A stretch of DNA of 64,000 nt from Strigamia acuminata (Eukaryota > Arthropoda > Chilopoda > Geophilomorpha > Linotaeniidae): assembly GCA_949358305.1 (NCBI GenBank), contig OX442319.1:5952001-6016000 (forward strand), given 5' to 3'. Positions within the stretch are counted from its first letter, which is position 1, and every line of letters begins with the position of its first letter. The position numbers and the translations under genes were made by a program. Positions 33,478-45,351 of the stretch are shown piece by piece. Under the pieces are notes generated by a model. It was not told the origin of the DNA and did not search any database. It worked only from the letters and a program-made list of their open reading frames with translations.

Positions 33478-34610
33478 TTTCATTAAATGAGCGATTATTG
33501 TGATTAGTGATTAGTTGATTATTGCAATAATCATAATCACTCAATTATTGAGGGCCCAACAAAAATCTGATTATGTGATTATTGCTCCGATGGGCAGAAT
33601 TGTTTCAAAAAAGTTCCTAAAAATCATAATTGCAACAACCTAACTTGTTTCATGTGCTCAGTTTAACCTAAGCTGAGCAGACTTTGTTATACAGGGTGAA
33701 CCAAAAGTCTGGATCCCTACTAAATATTTCTGAAAGTGGTAACAATGCATCTAATTCAATGATGGCAAAGTATTAAAGTTGGGTGGGGCAATCTTTTGGT
33801 GACTCGAAATTTGACCTTGAGATGTTCCTTTAAGGTCATTTGAAAATTATCTCGGAAACCGTTAGAGATAGACAAAAATTTCCAATTGTAAACTTGTAGA
33901 CCATCATTTGTTTAGTCTAAAAATGACTAATTCTCAAAACTTTTGTACTAAAAGATTTTAAGAAAATCGCAATTGAAAAAGTAGACACAAGTCCAAGAAT
34001 AACATGGCTAAAATTTGGAAAAGTGTCAAAAATGTGCTGATTAGATGTAAAATGACCCAAAAAATCGATTCCCCTGGTTGGAATTTGCATATCTGGCACC
34101 GTTGCAGAGATATGGGTAAAAAACTGAATTTTTTTATGACTTTTTCTTTTCAAAACTACTTTTTCAATTGCGATTTTCTTAAAATCTTTTAGTACAAAAA
34201 ATTTGAGAATTAGTCATTTTTAGACTAAACAAATGATGGTCTACAAGTTTACAATTGGAAATTTTTGTCTATCTCTAACGGTTTCCGAGATAATTTTCAA
34301 ATGACCTTGAAGGAACATCTCAAGGTCAAATTTCGGGTCACCAAAATATTGCCCCACCCAACTTTAATACTTTGCCATCATTGAATTAGATGCATTGTTA
34401 CCACTTTCAGAAATATTTAGTAGGGATCCAGACTTTTGGTTCACCCTGTATTATGACCTTGTGTAGTTGAAGCGGATCTGGTGCCGCCATGTTGGTTTCA
34501 GTTGAGAGAGCACTTACCGATATAATCGGCCCAGTCAGCAGAAAATTATGGTTTGGGATAATTACATGATTAGTTGCTTAGTTTTGCTTACTTGATGAAA
34601 TGATTATTCT
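33478..34610. mobile_element. Relative of the 14.2-kb inverted-repeat element, with a nested foldback
   Basis: The left end ctaaggggtttcattaaatgagcgatta matches the left end at 14251. The right end is less clear (attacatgattagttgcttag...ttgatgaaa near 34560-34600) and has lost the terminal C run. Sequence on both sides of the nested 757-bp element belongs to it. Confidence 0.5.
33692..34448. mobile_element. 757-bp foldback element at a TA site
   Basis: CAGGGTGAACCAAAAGTCTG at the left and its complement at the right, flanked by TA on both sides. The inverted arms are about 290 bases each (33692-33981 and 34152-34448) and nearly identical; the loop is about 170 bases without a transposase. 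The CAGGGTG ends at TA fit the Tc1/mariner group of non-autonomous elements. Confidence 0.9.
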
Positions 34611-34613
34611 GAA

Positions 34614-34818
34614 AAGTTAGTCTACTCAGCATTGTAACTCACTTGTCAGCTTTGTAACCTAAAACTATTGAGGCAACCAAGCTAATCCTTAATTAGGACA
34701 CTTTATTCGGTCATACTTGTAAGTGGAAGAGATTAAACACAAAAGAAAAGAAATAATTAGTTTTTGACATACATTCCAACATGATAGTTTTAGGTTACAA
34801 AGCTGAGTAGACTAACGT
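34614..34818. mobile_element. About 205-bp inverted-repeat MITE
   Basis: gttagtctactcagc ... agctttgtaacctaaaacta at the left is mirrored by tagttttaggttacaaagctgagtagactaac at the right. The left arm carries an extra 17-base piece (attgtaactcacttgtc), a partial tandem copy. Confidence 0.7.
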
Positions 34819-35440
34819 TTCAGATCTTTTTTCTCGAAACTTTTCAGAAAGAAATAATTTTTTTAAGAACAGTTCTAACACTAATTGAATGGTGCTCTCC
34901 AGCTTTCTAATTCACTTTTTTGCTCTATCTGTCACGGTTCTCGAGTTACAATATGGATGACCTTGAAGATGACCTCAGAGGTCAAATTGGATGTCATAAT
35001 TGGATTTTCCCCGACATACTACCCGAACAATTATTTTGCTGTATCAACATCTAGAACAGTTTGGGAATTATTTACTGTGAAAAAGACTTTCTGACCACCC
35101 TGTATAATAATCAAGGAGATGTTCTTCACATTGATTTACAAATTGGGTCAGCTCGACAAATTAAAGCAAGAAATTCTCTCTGCCTGTTCGAAAGAGGAGG
35201 CAATTAATTTTGTCGATCGGCTTCTTAAGCAAAGCGATGCCGATGCCGCATTAACCTTCGGCTGTAGCGCGTTACGTGTTTTTCTAATTGATGATTTGTT
35301 GTGACAAACCATCGATTCATCCACCTACCATTTGATGAAAATGTCGTTCAACATTCTGAAGAAACTCAGCGTTCATTTGTTCAGCGATAATGACAGCAAT
35401 CGGCATCGCCCGATCTATTAAATTATTTTCTTTTCATATA
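34819..35440. other. One-ended mariner-like fragment and an unassigned small ORF
   Basis: Sequence up to about 35105 ends in gaccaccctgta, the complement of a TACAGGGTGGTC end like that of the 33692 element, but I cannot find its other end. A 61-codon frame at 35119-35304 (MFFTLIYKLGQLDKLKQEIL...) looks helical and has no recognised domain; it may be a stray exon or chance. Confidence 0.35.
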
Positions 35441-35454
35441 TATTTTTTGGGGGG

Positions 35455-35712
35455 GTTTTGATTTATTTTTTCTGTATATTTTTCTATTAATGTTTTCTAT
35501 ATATTTTTCTATTTATGTTTTCTATATATTTTTCTATTTATGTTTTCTATATATTTTTCTATTTATGTTTTCTATATATTTTTCTATAATATGTATGTTT
35601 TCTATATATTTTTCTATAATATGTATGTTTTCTATATATTTTTCTATAATATGTATGTTTTCTATATATTTTTCTATTTATGTTTTCTATATATGTTTTC
35701 TATTTATTTTTT
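35455..35712. repeat. Tandem repeat of about 25-30 bp
   Basis: Copies of tttctatatatttttctatttatg and a longer variant with ataatatgta. The open frames across it are artefacts. Confidence 0.85.
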
Positions 35713-35874
35713 CCGATCACCCATTACCACTACAAGTATTTCTGCAATTTCAACGATCACACCACACTCCAAAACACATCAAAACCGAGGCTCTAGCTTC
35801 CTCTAACAATTTTTATTGATATATTTAAGTGCAAGTAAACCGATGGACAAAATCCACTCACAACAATTTTAAAA

Positions 35875-36296
35875 TTATTTAATTTTTACATCAGAACTGA
35901 TCTTTTTTCGGTTTTTTTTATGCTTAAGTCGCTTTATGGTCTCTGGATCGCGATATCGTTTGAAGAAAACCGGTGGTCGCAGATTATCTCGAGGGTTATT
36001 CACCAGCGAAAAGAATGGCGCCATGATTTGGGCAGAACTGTATAAATAAATAAATAAATAAATAATTAATGTATTATTTTAAATTTCTTTCGTTTTACTG
36101 ACTGAATGCAGGCGCCAAACACCGAGAAAAGAGCAACAGCCGACGAGTAGAGCATGATTTTCTGCAGCAAAGTGTAAGTTGGCGTCGGTTCTGGTTCTTG
36201 TGGCGGTGGGTCAGGTTTGAACCAATTAAATTGGCGAGATATGCTAATTTGGGTCAATCGAACATATTTGTGTTTTGTGGGGTTTAGACTAAACAT
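35875..36296 (-). CDS. Small single-pass membrane protein, two exons
   Basis: Exon 1 (36296-36103) begins MFSLNPTKHKYVRL, has a Pro/Glu-rich stretch (KPDPPPQEPEPTP), then a membrane segment (IMLYSSAVALFSVFGAC). Joining a phase-2 donor (CA|gtcagt) to the acceptor tttatacag before 36037 gives exon 2 (36037-35875), which encodes SAQIMAPFFSLVNNPRDNL... and a very basic tail ending SSDVKIK, total 118 residues. A phase-0 donor four bases downstream would stop after about 13 codons, so the phase-2 model is preferred. Family not recognised; size, single helix and basic tail fit a small mitochondrial or ER membrane protein. Confidence 0.5.
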
Positions 36297-36308
36297 ATAG
36301 AACTTCAA

Positions 36309-36905
36309 AATTTTGAAGTTTGCTTATTTTTTTGGAGTTTGGTTATTTAAGGCATGGGGATTAAAGATCAATAATGGAAAAATGTGGTTGTTTGTTTAGG
36401 TATCTGCAGTCATTCACAACTCAACTGGATTGTGTTTTGTTTGAAAGAAAGATACCTAGTGATGGTGTTGACAACGAGTCTGCCAAGTCGTTTTAGTTAA
36501 AGTGGAGGTTTGGTGCAGGTTGTAGACACAGATGGATGCTGCAGAACAAGTTTTCATATATTTCGACTACCTTTTGTGAAGTTTTGGTTTTTTTCAACTA
36601 AATTTCTGAAATTTCTACAATTTCAAGTGAAAAATATATTATACAAAAAAAATGCATTTTTGGACAAAAAAATGCATTTTTGGACAAAAAAAATGCATTT
36701 TGGGACAAAAAAAATTCATTTTTGGACAAAAAAATGCATTTTTAGAGATTCTAACAACGAGAGAATCCCTTAAACTACCAAGAAAGCATATCAAAACACG
36801 AGTAAACCTATTGTTACATTCTCACTGTTATATTTGGCAAACCTGATTCTGTTTGAACAACTATGCGTCAAAATCTGTGAGAAAATCAGCATTCTTTATC
36901 CTACC
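36309..36905. other. Spacer with short tandem repeat
   Basis: At 36650-36745, five copies of a 19-20 bp unit aaaaaaatgcatttttggac. The remainder is the likely shared 5' region of the minus-strand membrane-protein gene and the plus-strand endonuclease G homologue. Confidence 0.5.
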
Positions 36906-37575
36906 ATGGCTCCTTTTCGAGCATTATACCTAATTGCAGCAGGGGTCGGTTGCGCGTGTGGAGTTTCCTTGGACGAGCAACGAAGAAATTCCTTCAAAGT
37001 TGACGCGCAAATGTTGCGAGTACCGAGGTACCAATATCCACAACGCGTGCGCCAACTTATGAAGTATGGAATCCCTAAACGCGATTCCATCTTACACTAC
37101 GAAGACTTTCAAGTCTCGTTTGACAAACGAAACCGAGTGCCGAACTACGTTTTAGAACGTTTGTGCTACAACAAACTCAAAGCCAATCCGCCCGCGAAAG
37201 GCGCTCAGTTTCATGCGGACGATGAAACTGGGCTCGAGGTTCCTGACATGTTCCAAGCGAAATCCTACGATTACGTAGGAAGTGGTTATTGGAAGGGACG
37301 TTTAGCTGCTGGAAACAATCACAAACATTCGCCACAAAGTCACAAAGATTCCTACACACTTACAACTGTTGCACCGCAAGTGAATTTCCTATTTTCTGCG
37401 TCGTTTGTCTATTAATTTAATTTTATTTTATTGATCTAACGTTTCAGGTGTCTGGTTTTGCTCTATCCGCTTGGGTTGACTTGGAAAGTTATGTGCGATA
37501 TTTGACTCACCGCTACAAGATGGTTTACGTATTTACTGGATCTTTGTATCTACCAAAGTAAACTATGAAAATAGG

Positions 37576-37610
<35 letters not shown>

Positions 37611-38461
37611 GTGATCAGCTGCCCCTACGCCAGGGGTCGGCAACCTTTTGAGACGGAAGAGCCAAAAGTTAAAATTTACATAATTTACCAGTTTTTAAAG
37701 AGCCACTAACACATATATCTTGACATCGAAAGAGCCGCAGCCGCAGGTTGCCGACCCCTGCCCTATGCTGATCACTTTCCTGCAATGCAATGCACTTGGT
37801 GCAGCCTCACGCACTGCATGTGCGTCTGTTGCAGGCCTCGCAACCAGGTAGAACTGTGGGCCTTGGAAATGACCGATGGGCCACAGAAATGACCTTCCGG
37901 AAGTGGCGTGGGCCTCTAAGTGACCCACGAGTTGTTCTAGCAACCAGCAAGATGAATGGTCGCATCGACCACCCACTCAAGGCAATACCGACCACGCGTG
38001 TCATGAGGCCCAATGGCCACCGTAACTTGAGTCTCTTGTATTTCGAGGATTGTTTTATCGTCCAGCACCTCGTGGCTCTCCCCTGACCATGTGGCGTCCG
38101 TCCGAACACTCACTATTATTTTTCCCACTTTACCTTATCTTTTCACAGGAGCGCGTGTGAGATGAAATACCAAGTTATTGGAGAGAACCAAGTCTCTGTT
38201 CCAACCCATTTCTACAAACTTGTGATTTGCGACAAACATGAAGGCGGTGTAGATATGGGATGCTACGTGATGGCAAACGACAAGTCCACAAATGCAAAGA
38301 CCGATCCTTTGAGCAAATTTAGAGTCACTTTACCGGAACTAGAAGAAATGGGTCGATTTAGGTTGTTCAAACATTGGAAGGCCCACAAACACTTTGGAGA
38401 ATTGTCAGATATTCGAGATTTTCGTCAGAAGGTTGACGAATACATGGTACCGGTCCAATGA
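36906..38461 (+). CDS. Endonuclease G homologue lacking catalytic residues
   Basis: Exons 36906-37379, 37448-37557 and 38149-38461 give 298 residues, the normal length of animal EndoG. ATG in context ctaccATGG; the start is a short basic-hydrophobic sequence (MAPFRALYLIAAGVGCACG) like a mitochondrial targeting or anchor segment. Conserved parts follow: YGIPKRDSILHYEDFQVSFD, NYVLERL, the YVGSGYWKGRLAAGNNH block, TLTTVAPQV, then VYVFTGSLYLPK and YQVIGENQVSVPTHFYK. EndoG nucleases carry DRGHLA with the general-base histidine; here it is WKGRLA. The Mg-binding Asn of the (S)N-V-A-P-Q motif is Thr. It is therefore predicted to be inactive as a nuclease although otherwise intact. The second intron holds an LTR with a hAT MITE inside. 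Confidence 0.9.
37610..38114 (+). mobile_element. Solo LTR, family A, copy 3, in an EndoG intron
   Basis: TGTGATCAGCTGCCCC at the left, CGAACACTCAC at the right, similar to 3506-4087 and 12840-13371. Flanks ATTA/ATTA would be a 4-bp duplication, but they lie in an (ATT)n run at the left, so this is weak. Shorter internally than copy 1 and holding a 130-bp MITE. Confidence 0.75.
37631..37760. mobile_element. hAT MITE nested in the LTR
   Basis: CAGGGGTCGGCAACCTTTTG at the left and GCAGGTTGCCGACCCCTG at the right, a textbook hAT terminal repeat. Flanked by CCCTACGC (37623-37630) and CCCTATGC (37761-37768), an 8-bp duplication with one mismatch. 130 bp. Confidence 0.92.
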
Positions 38462-41400
38462 ATTAATTGCATATTTTCTAATTTGGCTTCAAAAGTAATA
38501 GGAAATCAAATTTTCTCTTTAGGGCGACGTGGGGTTGGCTCATGTTTTGTAGACTGAGAAGACCGTGACAAATGACCTTTGTTTATTAATTAAAAAAAGT
38601 GGTAGAGTCACCAAGGGAATTTAAAAATAAAAAGATTTAGTGGAAATAAACATCTTTATTTTACCAGAATTACTTCTGTTATTTTTTATATTGTCTAAAT
38701 AAGTAAAATTTCTTGAGCAAGCAGTCCGTTGCTCTGGCAACAGAGTTAGGAGCCCCTTTGCTCCTACAGGAAAATCATTCTGAAAAAAACCTTTGCCTAG
38801 AAAACACCACATGAAACTGTTTCCTTGAAAGATTAAAAACCTCATTGAAACAGTCCGTGGAAATCTAGTCAATTATTAGAACTCCTTTTTCTGACATTGT
38901 TAATGTAGTATTAGTATTAGTGTTAGGTAGTCTGTTTCTTACTTCTCTATTTTTACTATTAACTAAAAATGCATGCAGTCAAGAAGCGTCAATGCGGAAA
39001 TGGCAAATCAAGGCCAAACAAAGTCAATGTAGGCGCGGGCACCAGTCAGACGTCGGCCACAGCAAAGACGAAGCCGGCCCCAGCAAAGGTGAAGCCAGCC
39101 CCAGCAAAGGCTATGACAAACATGGCGGGCGAGAGGTATGGGAGGCCAAACGACGTCGACGGAAGCAATGTCGGCCTCAGTAAAGAGTAAAGACGAAGCC
39201 GGCTCCAGCAAAGACAAAAACGCATAGTGAATACACCTGCAAGGAATTGTGACAGTAATAAAGATCTCGCATTAATGTGATGATTAATAAAGTCCAGTAT
39301 TATGTTTAATTTGTGGTTTGTAACTGGTCTTAGGCATATAAGTAGGTTGATCAACACACGACCATAAGTTTGTATCTTAAATAACCATGAAAGTTAGGGT
39401 AGACGCCACCTTTGCTTGGCCGAGAAGCCAAACCCTCCGTCAGTCTCATGTTTAGTGGGGTTGAACAACCCCACTCAGCTTGGACTGATCCAAGCGTTTC
39501 CCGAGCGGTTTGGGACGCGTTTGAAAGACGCCGCGATACAGAAAATCTTGGGAGCCTGGTCCTCGAGACCTGCCCAGCCGTGAGTGCACGCCTTATGTCG
39601 GTAGCACACACTCCAGATCCCGATCTTTACACGAATATTTATTTTGGCCGGGTATTCCGAGCTACTAAAATGGGGGGACAGAATTTGCTTAGCGGTCACC
39701 AGAGTCAAGACCCAACGCGCGTCCCGCAACGTATCGTGCAGATCACAAGATCACACGAAGTTAAACGAAACACGTAACGTCCCGACTCACAAGCGTCCGC
39801 CTCGCTGTCGAAGTGAAGCGCGAAATGGGTGCTAACGCGTGCGTAACTGGCCTGCACGGTCACTCAAATCTAAACTAAACCCCAAACTAATGCTTAATTA
39901 AGCTAAAGCTCGTTGTGAGCGGCGAAACTAAGCTACGCGCCGGATGCATGAAATAAATAGACACAAAGATTTCAGTTTGAAAGCCAAACAAACTTATCCT
40001 GCCCAAATAGCGACGCGTCACGGCGCTTAAAACGATACGAAGAGAAGCGGAAAAACAACAGGTTCAAGTGGATAAAACTGTGAATTAACACCGATAAAGA
40101 TGAGGTGAAAGCCTAGAGTCATGTCTCAGAACTACTAGGTGAAAACAAAGCAACGAGTGAGCTTTGAAAAGTGAGCTAAGACTCTGCCATGAGCACTGGC
40201 TCCAAAGAGCTCCTACGCGTTCGGGATACAGAGCTTAACTGAGGAAAAAAGGGATACCCCTTCCTTGACCTCACTTGCCTTTCTTGCCGTCTAGGGAAGT
40301 TTTAGCCCTACCTCTCAAAGTAATGAGGTACCCACATTGGTCTTTAAGCCTTGATTACCTCATTGGTTGTCAATCTAAGGAAGCTGATTTCTTGCTCTGC
40401 ATAAACTGACATTTGTTTCCTTTGGTTCATTTTAATCTGTCAATTTATTGACGCACTTATCTGCATAGTTGGTTGCCCTGCTTGCAACACTTTCACTCAG
40501 AAATGGTTTTTACTTAAAGAGTTGCAAGTGTAAAAGTCTCTCTGCGTGTTTACGTTCCACAGAGACAGAATGACAATGGAGTTGAAGATTGGTTTTGTTA
40601 TCTCCACTGCAATATGGCTGCCCTAGTCACTCTGTAGGATTTTCCCGCCAAGATCCCCATGGACCCTTGTAAACTAGAGGCAATGTGGAACAGTGCCATG
40701 TTGCAATGCTAGGTAAGCCACTTGATTTGTGACGACATACCACGTAAGCTGCAACCGAACCGAATTGTAGTCGCCCCCTCCTCTGTGAGTGAGCACACAT
40801 TAAACCATCGCATTAACCCTTTGCATATTAGTGATACCTGGTGTTTGTGAATTATTCACAAATCATCAAGTTGCCAGCGTAAGAATCTCTCAATGGTTTG
40901 TTATCCTAGAATCTAGCCATTCAGATGGCAACTTATGCACTCATATTTGAATATTGTTTGGTTTATGGTATGTGTAGTATAATTAGGCCTAGTTTTTAAT
41001 TGGGAATAAATAATTGTCCTTGTTTTATGATAAACACTTGTCTGTTTCCGCTCATTCATATTTACATATTTAATTCCATGTTAATCTATTAGTTTCCTTT
41101 TATTGTGTTTGTTTATCACCACCACCATGGCTGCCACGGGGGCGGAACTAGCGCGTCAACCAAAGTCGCGTCCCTGTCCTCGCGCGACACACTCCAAAGC
41201 GACAACAAGAAGGAGTATCCGCTACAAGGCCTAAACGCGTCAGGAAAGGCTGCGACACGGACATTAGTGAGGCATTACACATACGCGACCGAGCAGAAGC
41301 GCAACTAAGATGTGACAATAAAATACCACCTGGTCGAGGACGAGTTAGAGGCAGGGGAAGGGGATGAACAGCAAAACTTAACTATATGAAAATATGAAAC

Positions 41401-42185
41401 GTGTTAGTAATTCTCATGTTATCTGTGTATCTATTTCTGTTGATATTTATATACTTTATTTAATATATTTATGTTATTTAGATATATTTACAAGGATTAT
41501 ACCGTTGAAACTGAAGTTTTACATTGTTCCAACTTTCAAGACCCATTCACATGTGCACGTAGAAGCGCGCGAATCAAACGTTCGACCAAGGAGGTCACGT
41601 CCTTGGTTACATCTCCTTCTCACATCCTTGGTTCGACGCGTCCGACACACGCTTCCCGTCCTCCCACATCCCAACGGGTTCGTGGCATCGCCGCTGCCCG
41701 TCACTAGTACCGCTATTTAACTTAAGCTAATACTTGTACTGTAAGTTAATAATAATCATATAAGTTGGCCCTGCCGTGACAGCCATGGAGGCGAGGATGC
41801 TGAGGACAATGAGGACATTGTATGTGCCAAGAGGTGTGGCGGCACGCTCACGACACTGTCCAGGGATATCTGTTAGCACATTGATGCAACCCCGAGCATC
41901 TGTTGAGAGTGAGCATAACTAAGCAATTACTTTCTTTGTTTATGTATTAATTAATTTGATCTCCTTTTGTCTAGGTCTTTCAGCACTTGCAAAAATTGCA
42001 CTATGACCTCGAAAAGCGCTGGTTCTGTGCTGAGGTTATCCCGTTTGGATTTGTCCATGGGGGGGGGGGAGAGGAGTGTGGTCGGTGGCTGCAACGAGCG
42101 ACGAAGAGTCTTAAGTTTATAGCAACGACGATTTGTAAAGTCACAGGACCTAGTTCTCCACGTTAGTCGAAAGGCTGACGGATCT

Positions 42186-42347
42186 AAGGCTTGTGTTTTT
42201 ATATTTTTAGTTTTAGTTTTGTTTTTACATTTTAAGTTTTATGTTTTTATATTTTAAGTTTTATGTTTTTATATTTTAAGTTTTAGTTTTAGTTTTACAT
42301 TTTAAGTTTTATGTTTTTATATTTTAAAGTTTTATGTTTTTATATTT
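42186..42347 (+). repeat. ttttatgtttttatattttaag tandem repeat (left part)
   Basis: Degenerate 18-22 bp units (agttttatgtttttatatttta). The tract continues at 43322-43480 and was split by the insertion of the LTR at 42348. Confidence 0.8.
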
Positions 42348-43321
42348 TGTGGTGATCTCAATGTATTTCACCAACTTAGAAGATAAAATTAATTGTCTTC
42401 TAATTAATTTGACTGTGGCACACGCCAAGTCAGATCATGTGACCGAGGGGAGAAATCCTCTCTAGGCACATATCACCCCAGGTTGTCCGGGGTAAAGACG
42501 GTTATTAACCGTTATGGTGCAATATGGTGTAATAACCACTAGTTGCACCCATTTGAGCTAAGTGCGCAGGTTTTCTGCGCAATATTGAAGCGTGCTGGGC
42601 TCGCGCCTTGGCTCAAATCGGGACTCTGAAAAATAACACACAACCACAAACATCACTGCTTTTGCTCCTGAAAGAAAAGTATTGATAGTGGACTCGTGTT
42701 TCTCAGTTTCATCTGCTTGCTTTGTAACAACTTACAAAGCCAGCAATCTTGCTTGAATTAGCCGTCGCTAATTCCAGCTATCGTAACGAGAAGTTTCCCG
42801 TGTCGCGTGAACCATCGCCGTCGCAGTAGCGCGAACTGCTGCCACCGCCATCGGACGTGAACGGACGCCTGCCCGAACGTGAACCACCGCCCCGTGCCGT
42901 CGTACTTCGTGTGGAAGACTCACCGTGAACCATCATCCGAGGATCATCGTACGTGTGAGTGAAGACGAGGAAAATAGCCGAAGCCATTTTCCTAACAACT
43001 TTGGTTGTCAAGCGCATTCGCTGCGCTTTGTAGCTTGCAACAGTCGTTGCAAGCCCTTCCATTGTTCTCCCGCTCAATTATTACGCGACTTGTCGCACTC
43101 TTCCTATTTCAACTAGTCATTATATTTTATATTTCATTGTATTTAACTTAATAAAGAATTTGTGTGATTTTTATCATAAAAATTGTGTCTTTATTTTCCT
43201 ACTTAGTAAACTTAACCCTAGACAAGTTTAAGGCTGCCGATTGTAAGTCTTTATAAGCATTCACCTGCGGTTTCAAGCCTATTAACTAGTAATTTGCTTG
43301 ATATCAACCCGGATCGCAGCA
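42348..43321 (+). mobile_element. 974-bp solo LTR inside a tandem repeat
   Basis: Starts TGTGGTGATCTCAATG, ends CCGGATCGCAGCA, with ATTT on both sides (42344-42347 and 43322-43325). An AATAAA is at about 43151. The tandem repeat on either side is continuous once it is removed. No internal genes. Confidence 0.75.
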
Positions 43322-43653
43322 ATTTTAAAGTTTTATGTTTTTATATTTTAAAGTTTTATGTTTTTATATTTTAAGTTTTAGTTTTAGTTTTGTATTTTTA
43401 GTTTTAGTTTTATGTTTTCAGTTTTAGTTTAATGTTATTATATTTTTGGTTTGAGTTTTATGTTTTTAGTTTTTTATATTTACTCGTTTATTGTAGATTT
43501 ACCTCAACAAGAAGAAATGGAAGAAGCACCAGTACTACAAAATTTCTAATTAAAAATTAAAAATTAAAAAATTATAATTTATTGGTGATGCCAGGAAGCT
43601 GCAAAAGCCAGCTAACTACCAAGAGCAAAGGCCATCCAGAGATAAATGGAGAA

Positions 43654-44037
43654 TTACAAATGAAACCATGACATCGACTTGGAAGACGTGGCGGGATCAT
43701 GAGAAATCTCAACCAATGTATAACCGCCGCGCGTTTCTGTATCTATCTCCTTCATGTATTTGTTACAAAAGAATTGAAGTTGTGGAGCAAGTTGAGTGTC
43801 AAGACCAACATTCATTTGATGATTCAGATTGGAAAGAACAGTTTCGCACACATAGTGACATGTTCCTTTAGAGGATGTTTCATACAAATATTCATTTGCT
43901 GTGGCATGTATGTTGCTTTCAACAATGTTGATAATTTAATGTTATCGTTTAGTGCAGACATAGCGGCTGCCACGTCTTCGCATTTCTTTAGGAGTTTATT
44001 CGTCGGTTGGCACACAAACCCAGCTGTCGCATTTTAA
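43654..44037 (-). pseudogene. Degraded coding segment, unit 1
   Basis: Two overlapping minus frames read MCQPTNKLLKKCEDVAAAMS...QQMNICMKHPLKE and then, one frame over, YVCETVLSNLNHQMNVG...FFCNKYMKEIDTETRGGY. The same two pieces recur in unit 2 (54096-53737 and 54504-54295), where a roughly 290-bp insertion separates them. Looks like a fragment of a larger protein; family not recognised. Confidence 0.45.
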
Positions 44038-44139
44038 GTTTTGGATTTGCCGAAAAATCAGCGTTCGTTGCTGTTTGATGTACGTTTTTCTGCAATGTAC
44101 CGGATTGCCAAAACAACTAATATTTGGAGCTGTATTATG

Positions 44140-44583
44140 CCTAGTTTACACTTGAACCACTTATGTAGAAGTTGCGACTTTTAAAAAGTCTAATGCGTGG
44201 TTCACGCTAAAACCACTTTTCTAGAACTTATGATTTTCTAAAAGTCTATTTTTAAGTTCTACAAATCTGAAACCAGCTGTTCACACTTATAAGGATAGTT
44301 TTGTACAAGTGTCATGACGTTTTAACCTGCTGTTGGTAGCCATTTTTTGTGAACAACCAGTCACATGACACAATGAATTGGCATTCATTTCATATTTTGA
44401 ATTTCCTCAAGATCAGTCACCTGACAGAAGACTTAAGAGTTGTGACGTCAAGTTGTAGAAGTGTCGCCAAGTTGTAGAAGTGTCGCCATTTTGTTCAGAG
44501 TTGTAGAAAACTGGAAAAATTGTGAACACAAGACTTCTAAACGTGGGGGGGTTTTGTAGAAAAGTGGTTCAAGTTTGAACACA
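44140..44583. mobile_element. Inverted-repeat element, unit 1 copy
   Basis: Left end ttacacttgaaccacttatgt, right end tagaaaagtggttcaagttt. Further inverted words (gtagaagt, cttctaaacg) lie inside. The unit 2 copy begins near 54673 and its right end was split by the copia-containing insertion at 55232. Confidence 0.65.
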
Positions 44584-44810
44584 CATTATTTGAGAGTGAA
44601 GGCGTTCATAGAGATAAGAGCAGCTTTTGGTTCATTCAGTGGGTTTGATGAAAAATATGGTCATGAAATTGATGAAACATTAATGATAGAACTGGAGCCT
44701 TTAAAGTCACGCATTTGAGATCAGTCTAGAAAGAGTTGAGTTGAGTTTGTTTAGTGAATCAAGTGAAGCTGAAACTCAAAATGCAAGGAGGATTCACCCA
44801 ACTGTAAATA
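44580..44810 (+). pseudogene. Fragment of unknown coding sequence, frameshifted copy
   Basis: Reads HYLRVKAFIEIRAAFGSFSG...ELEPLKSRI, then an extra T (cgcatttgag instead of cgcattgag) brings a stop. The unit 2 copy (57065-57302) is open to EDSPNCK. The source family is not recognised. Confidence 0.45.
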
Positions 44811-45351
44811 GGGCTTTGTGTTTGCTAATATTAACCAACTATTTCATTGAATTTGTACACCCAATTAGAGAATATTAAGTAGAATAAGTTTGATCAAACT
44901 TGATACTTTACATTCTTTTAAAATAAAACTGATTTGTTTCAATTTAAAAATGATTTGCATGAATAACGACTCAAACATTCCCTGGCCCAGAGAAAATGCT
45001 AGGACTAACAGTTAACCGCATTACTATCACAATACAATCCAACTTGTGTAGCCAATAAATTTAAGTTTTCTTCCCACAATAATCAATATTGGTAAATGCT
45101 ACACTCATTGGAATGCAGGCTTACGATACCAAAAATTATCAAAAATTATCAACCGGCGCACCAGAGCTCTCTTTTAGCAAAGATGGTGGTACGAAACCAA
45201 CCACCTTTCCCAGAGGTGACCACTGTGGAGGTAGAGAGTTGGATTTTACACCTCCAAATTTCAAATTATACTTGCTCAAACTTAAAAAAAATAAAATTAA
45301 AATAGCATTTCATTCCCGTCCAATTGAAAAATTAACCGAAATAATTGTTTA

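Noticed and set aside
37577-37609. (ATT)n run as target duplication proof for the LTR
   Set aside because: A 4-base match inside a simple repeat carries little information; membership in family A rests on sequence similarity instead.
42778-43077. 99-codon minus ORF inside the 974-bp LTR
   Set aside because: Ser/Gly/Arg-rich chance frame within a solo LTR; no homologous feature.
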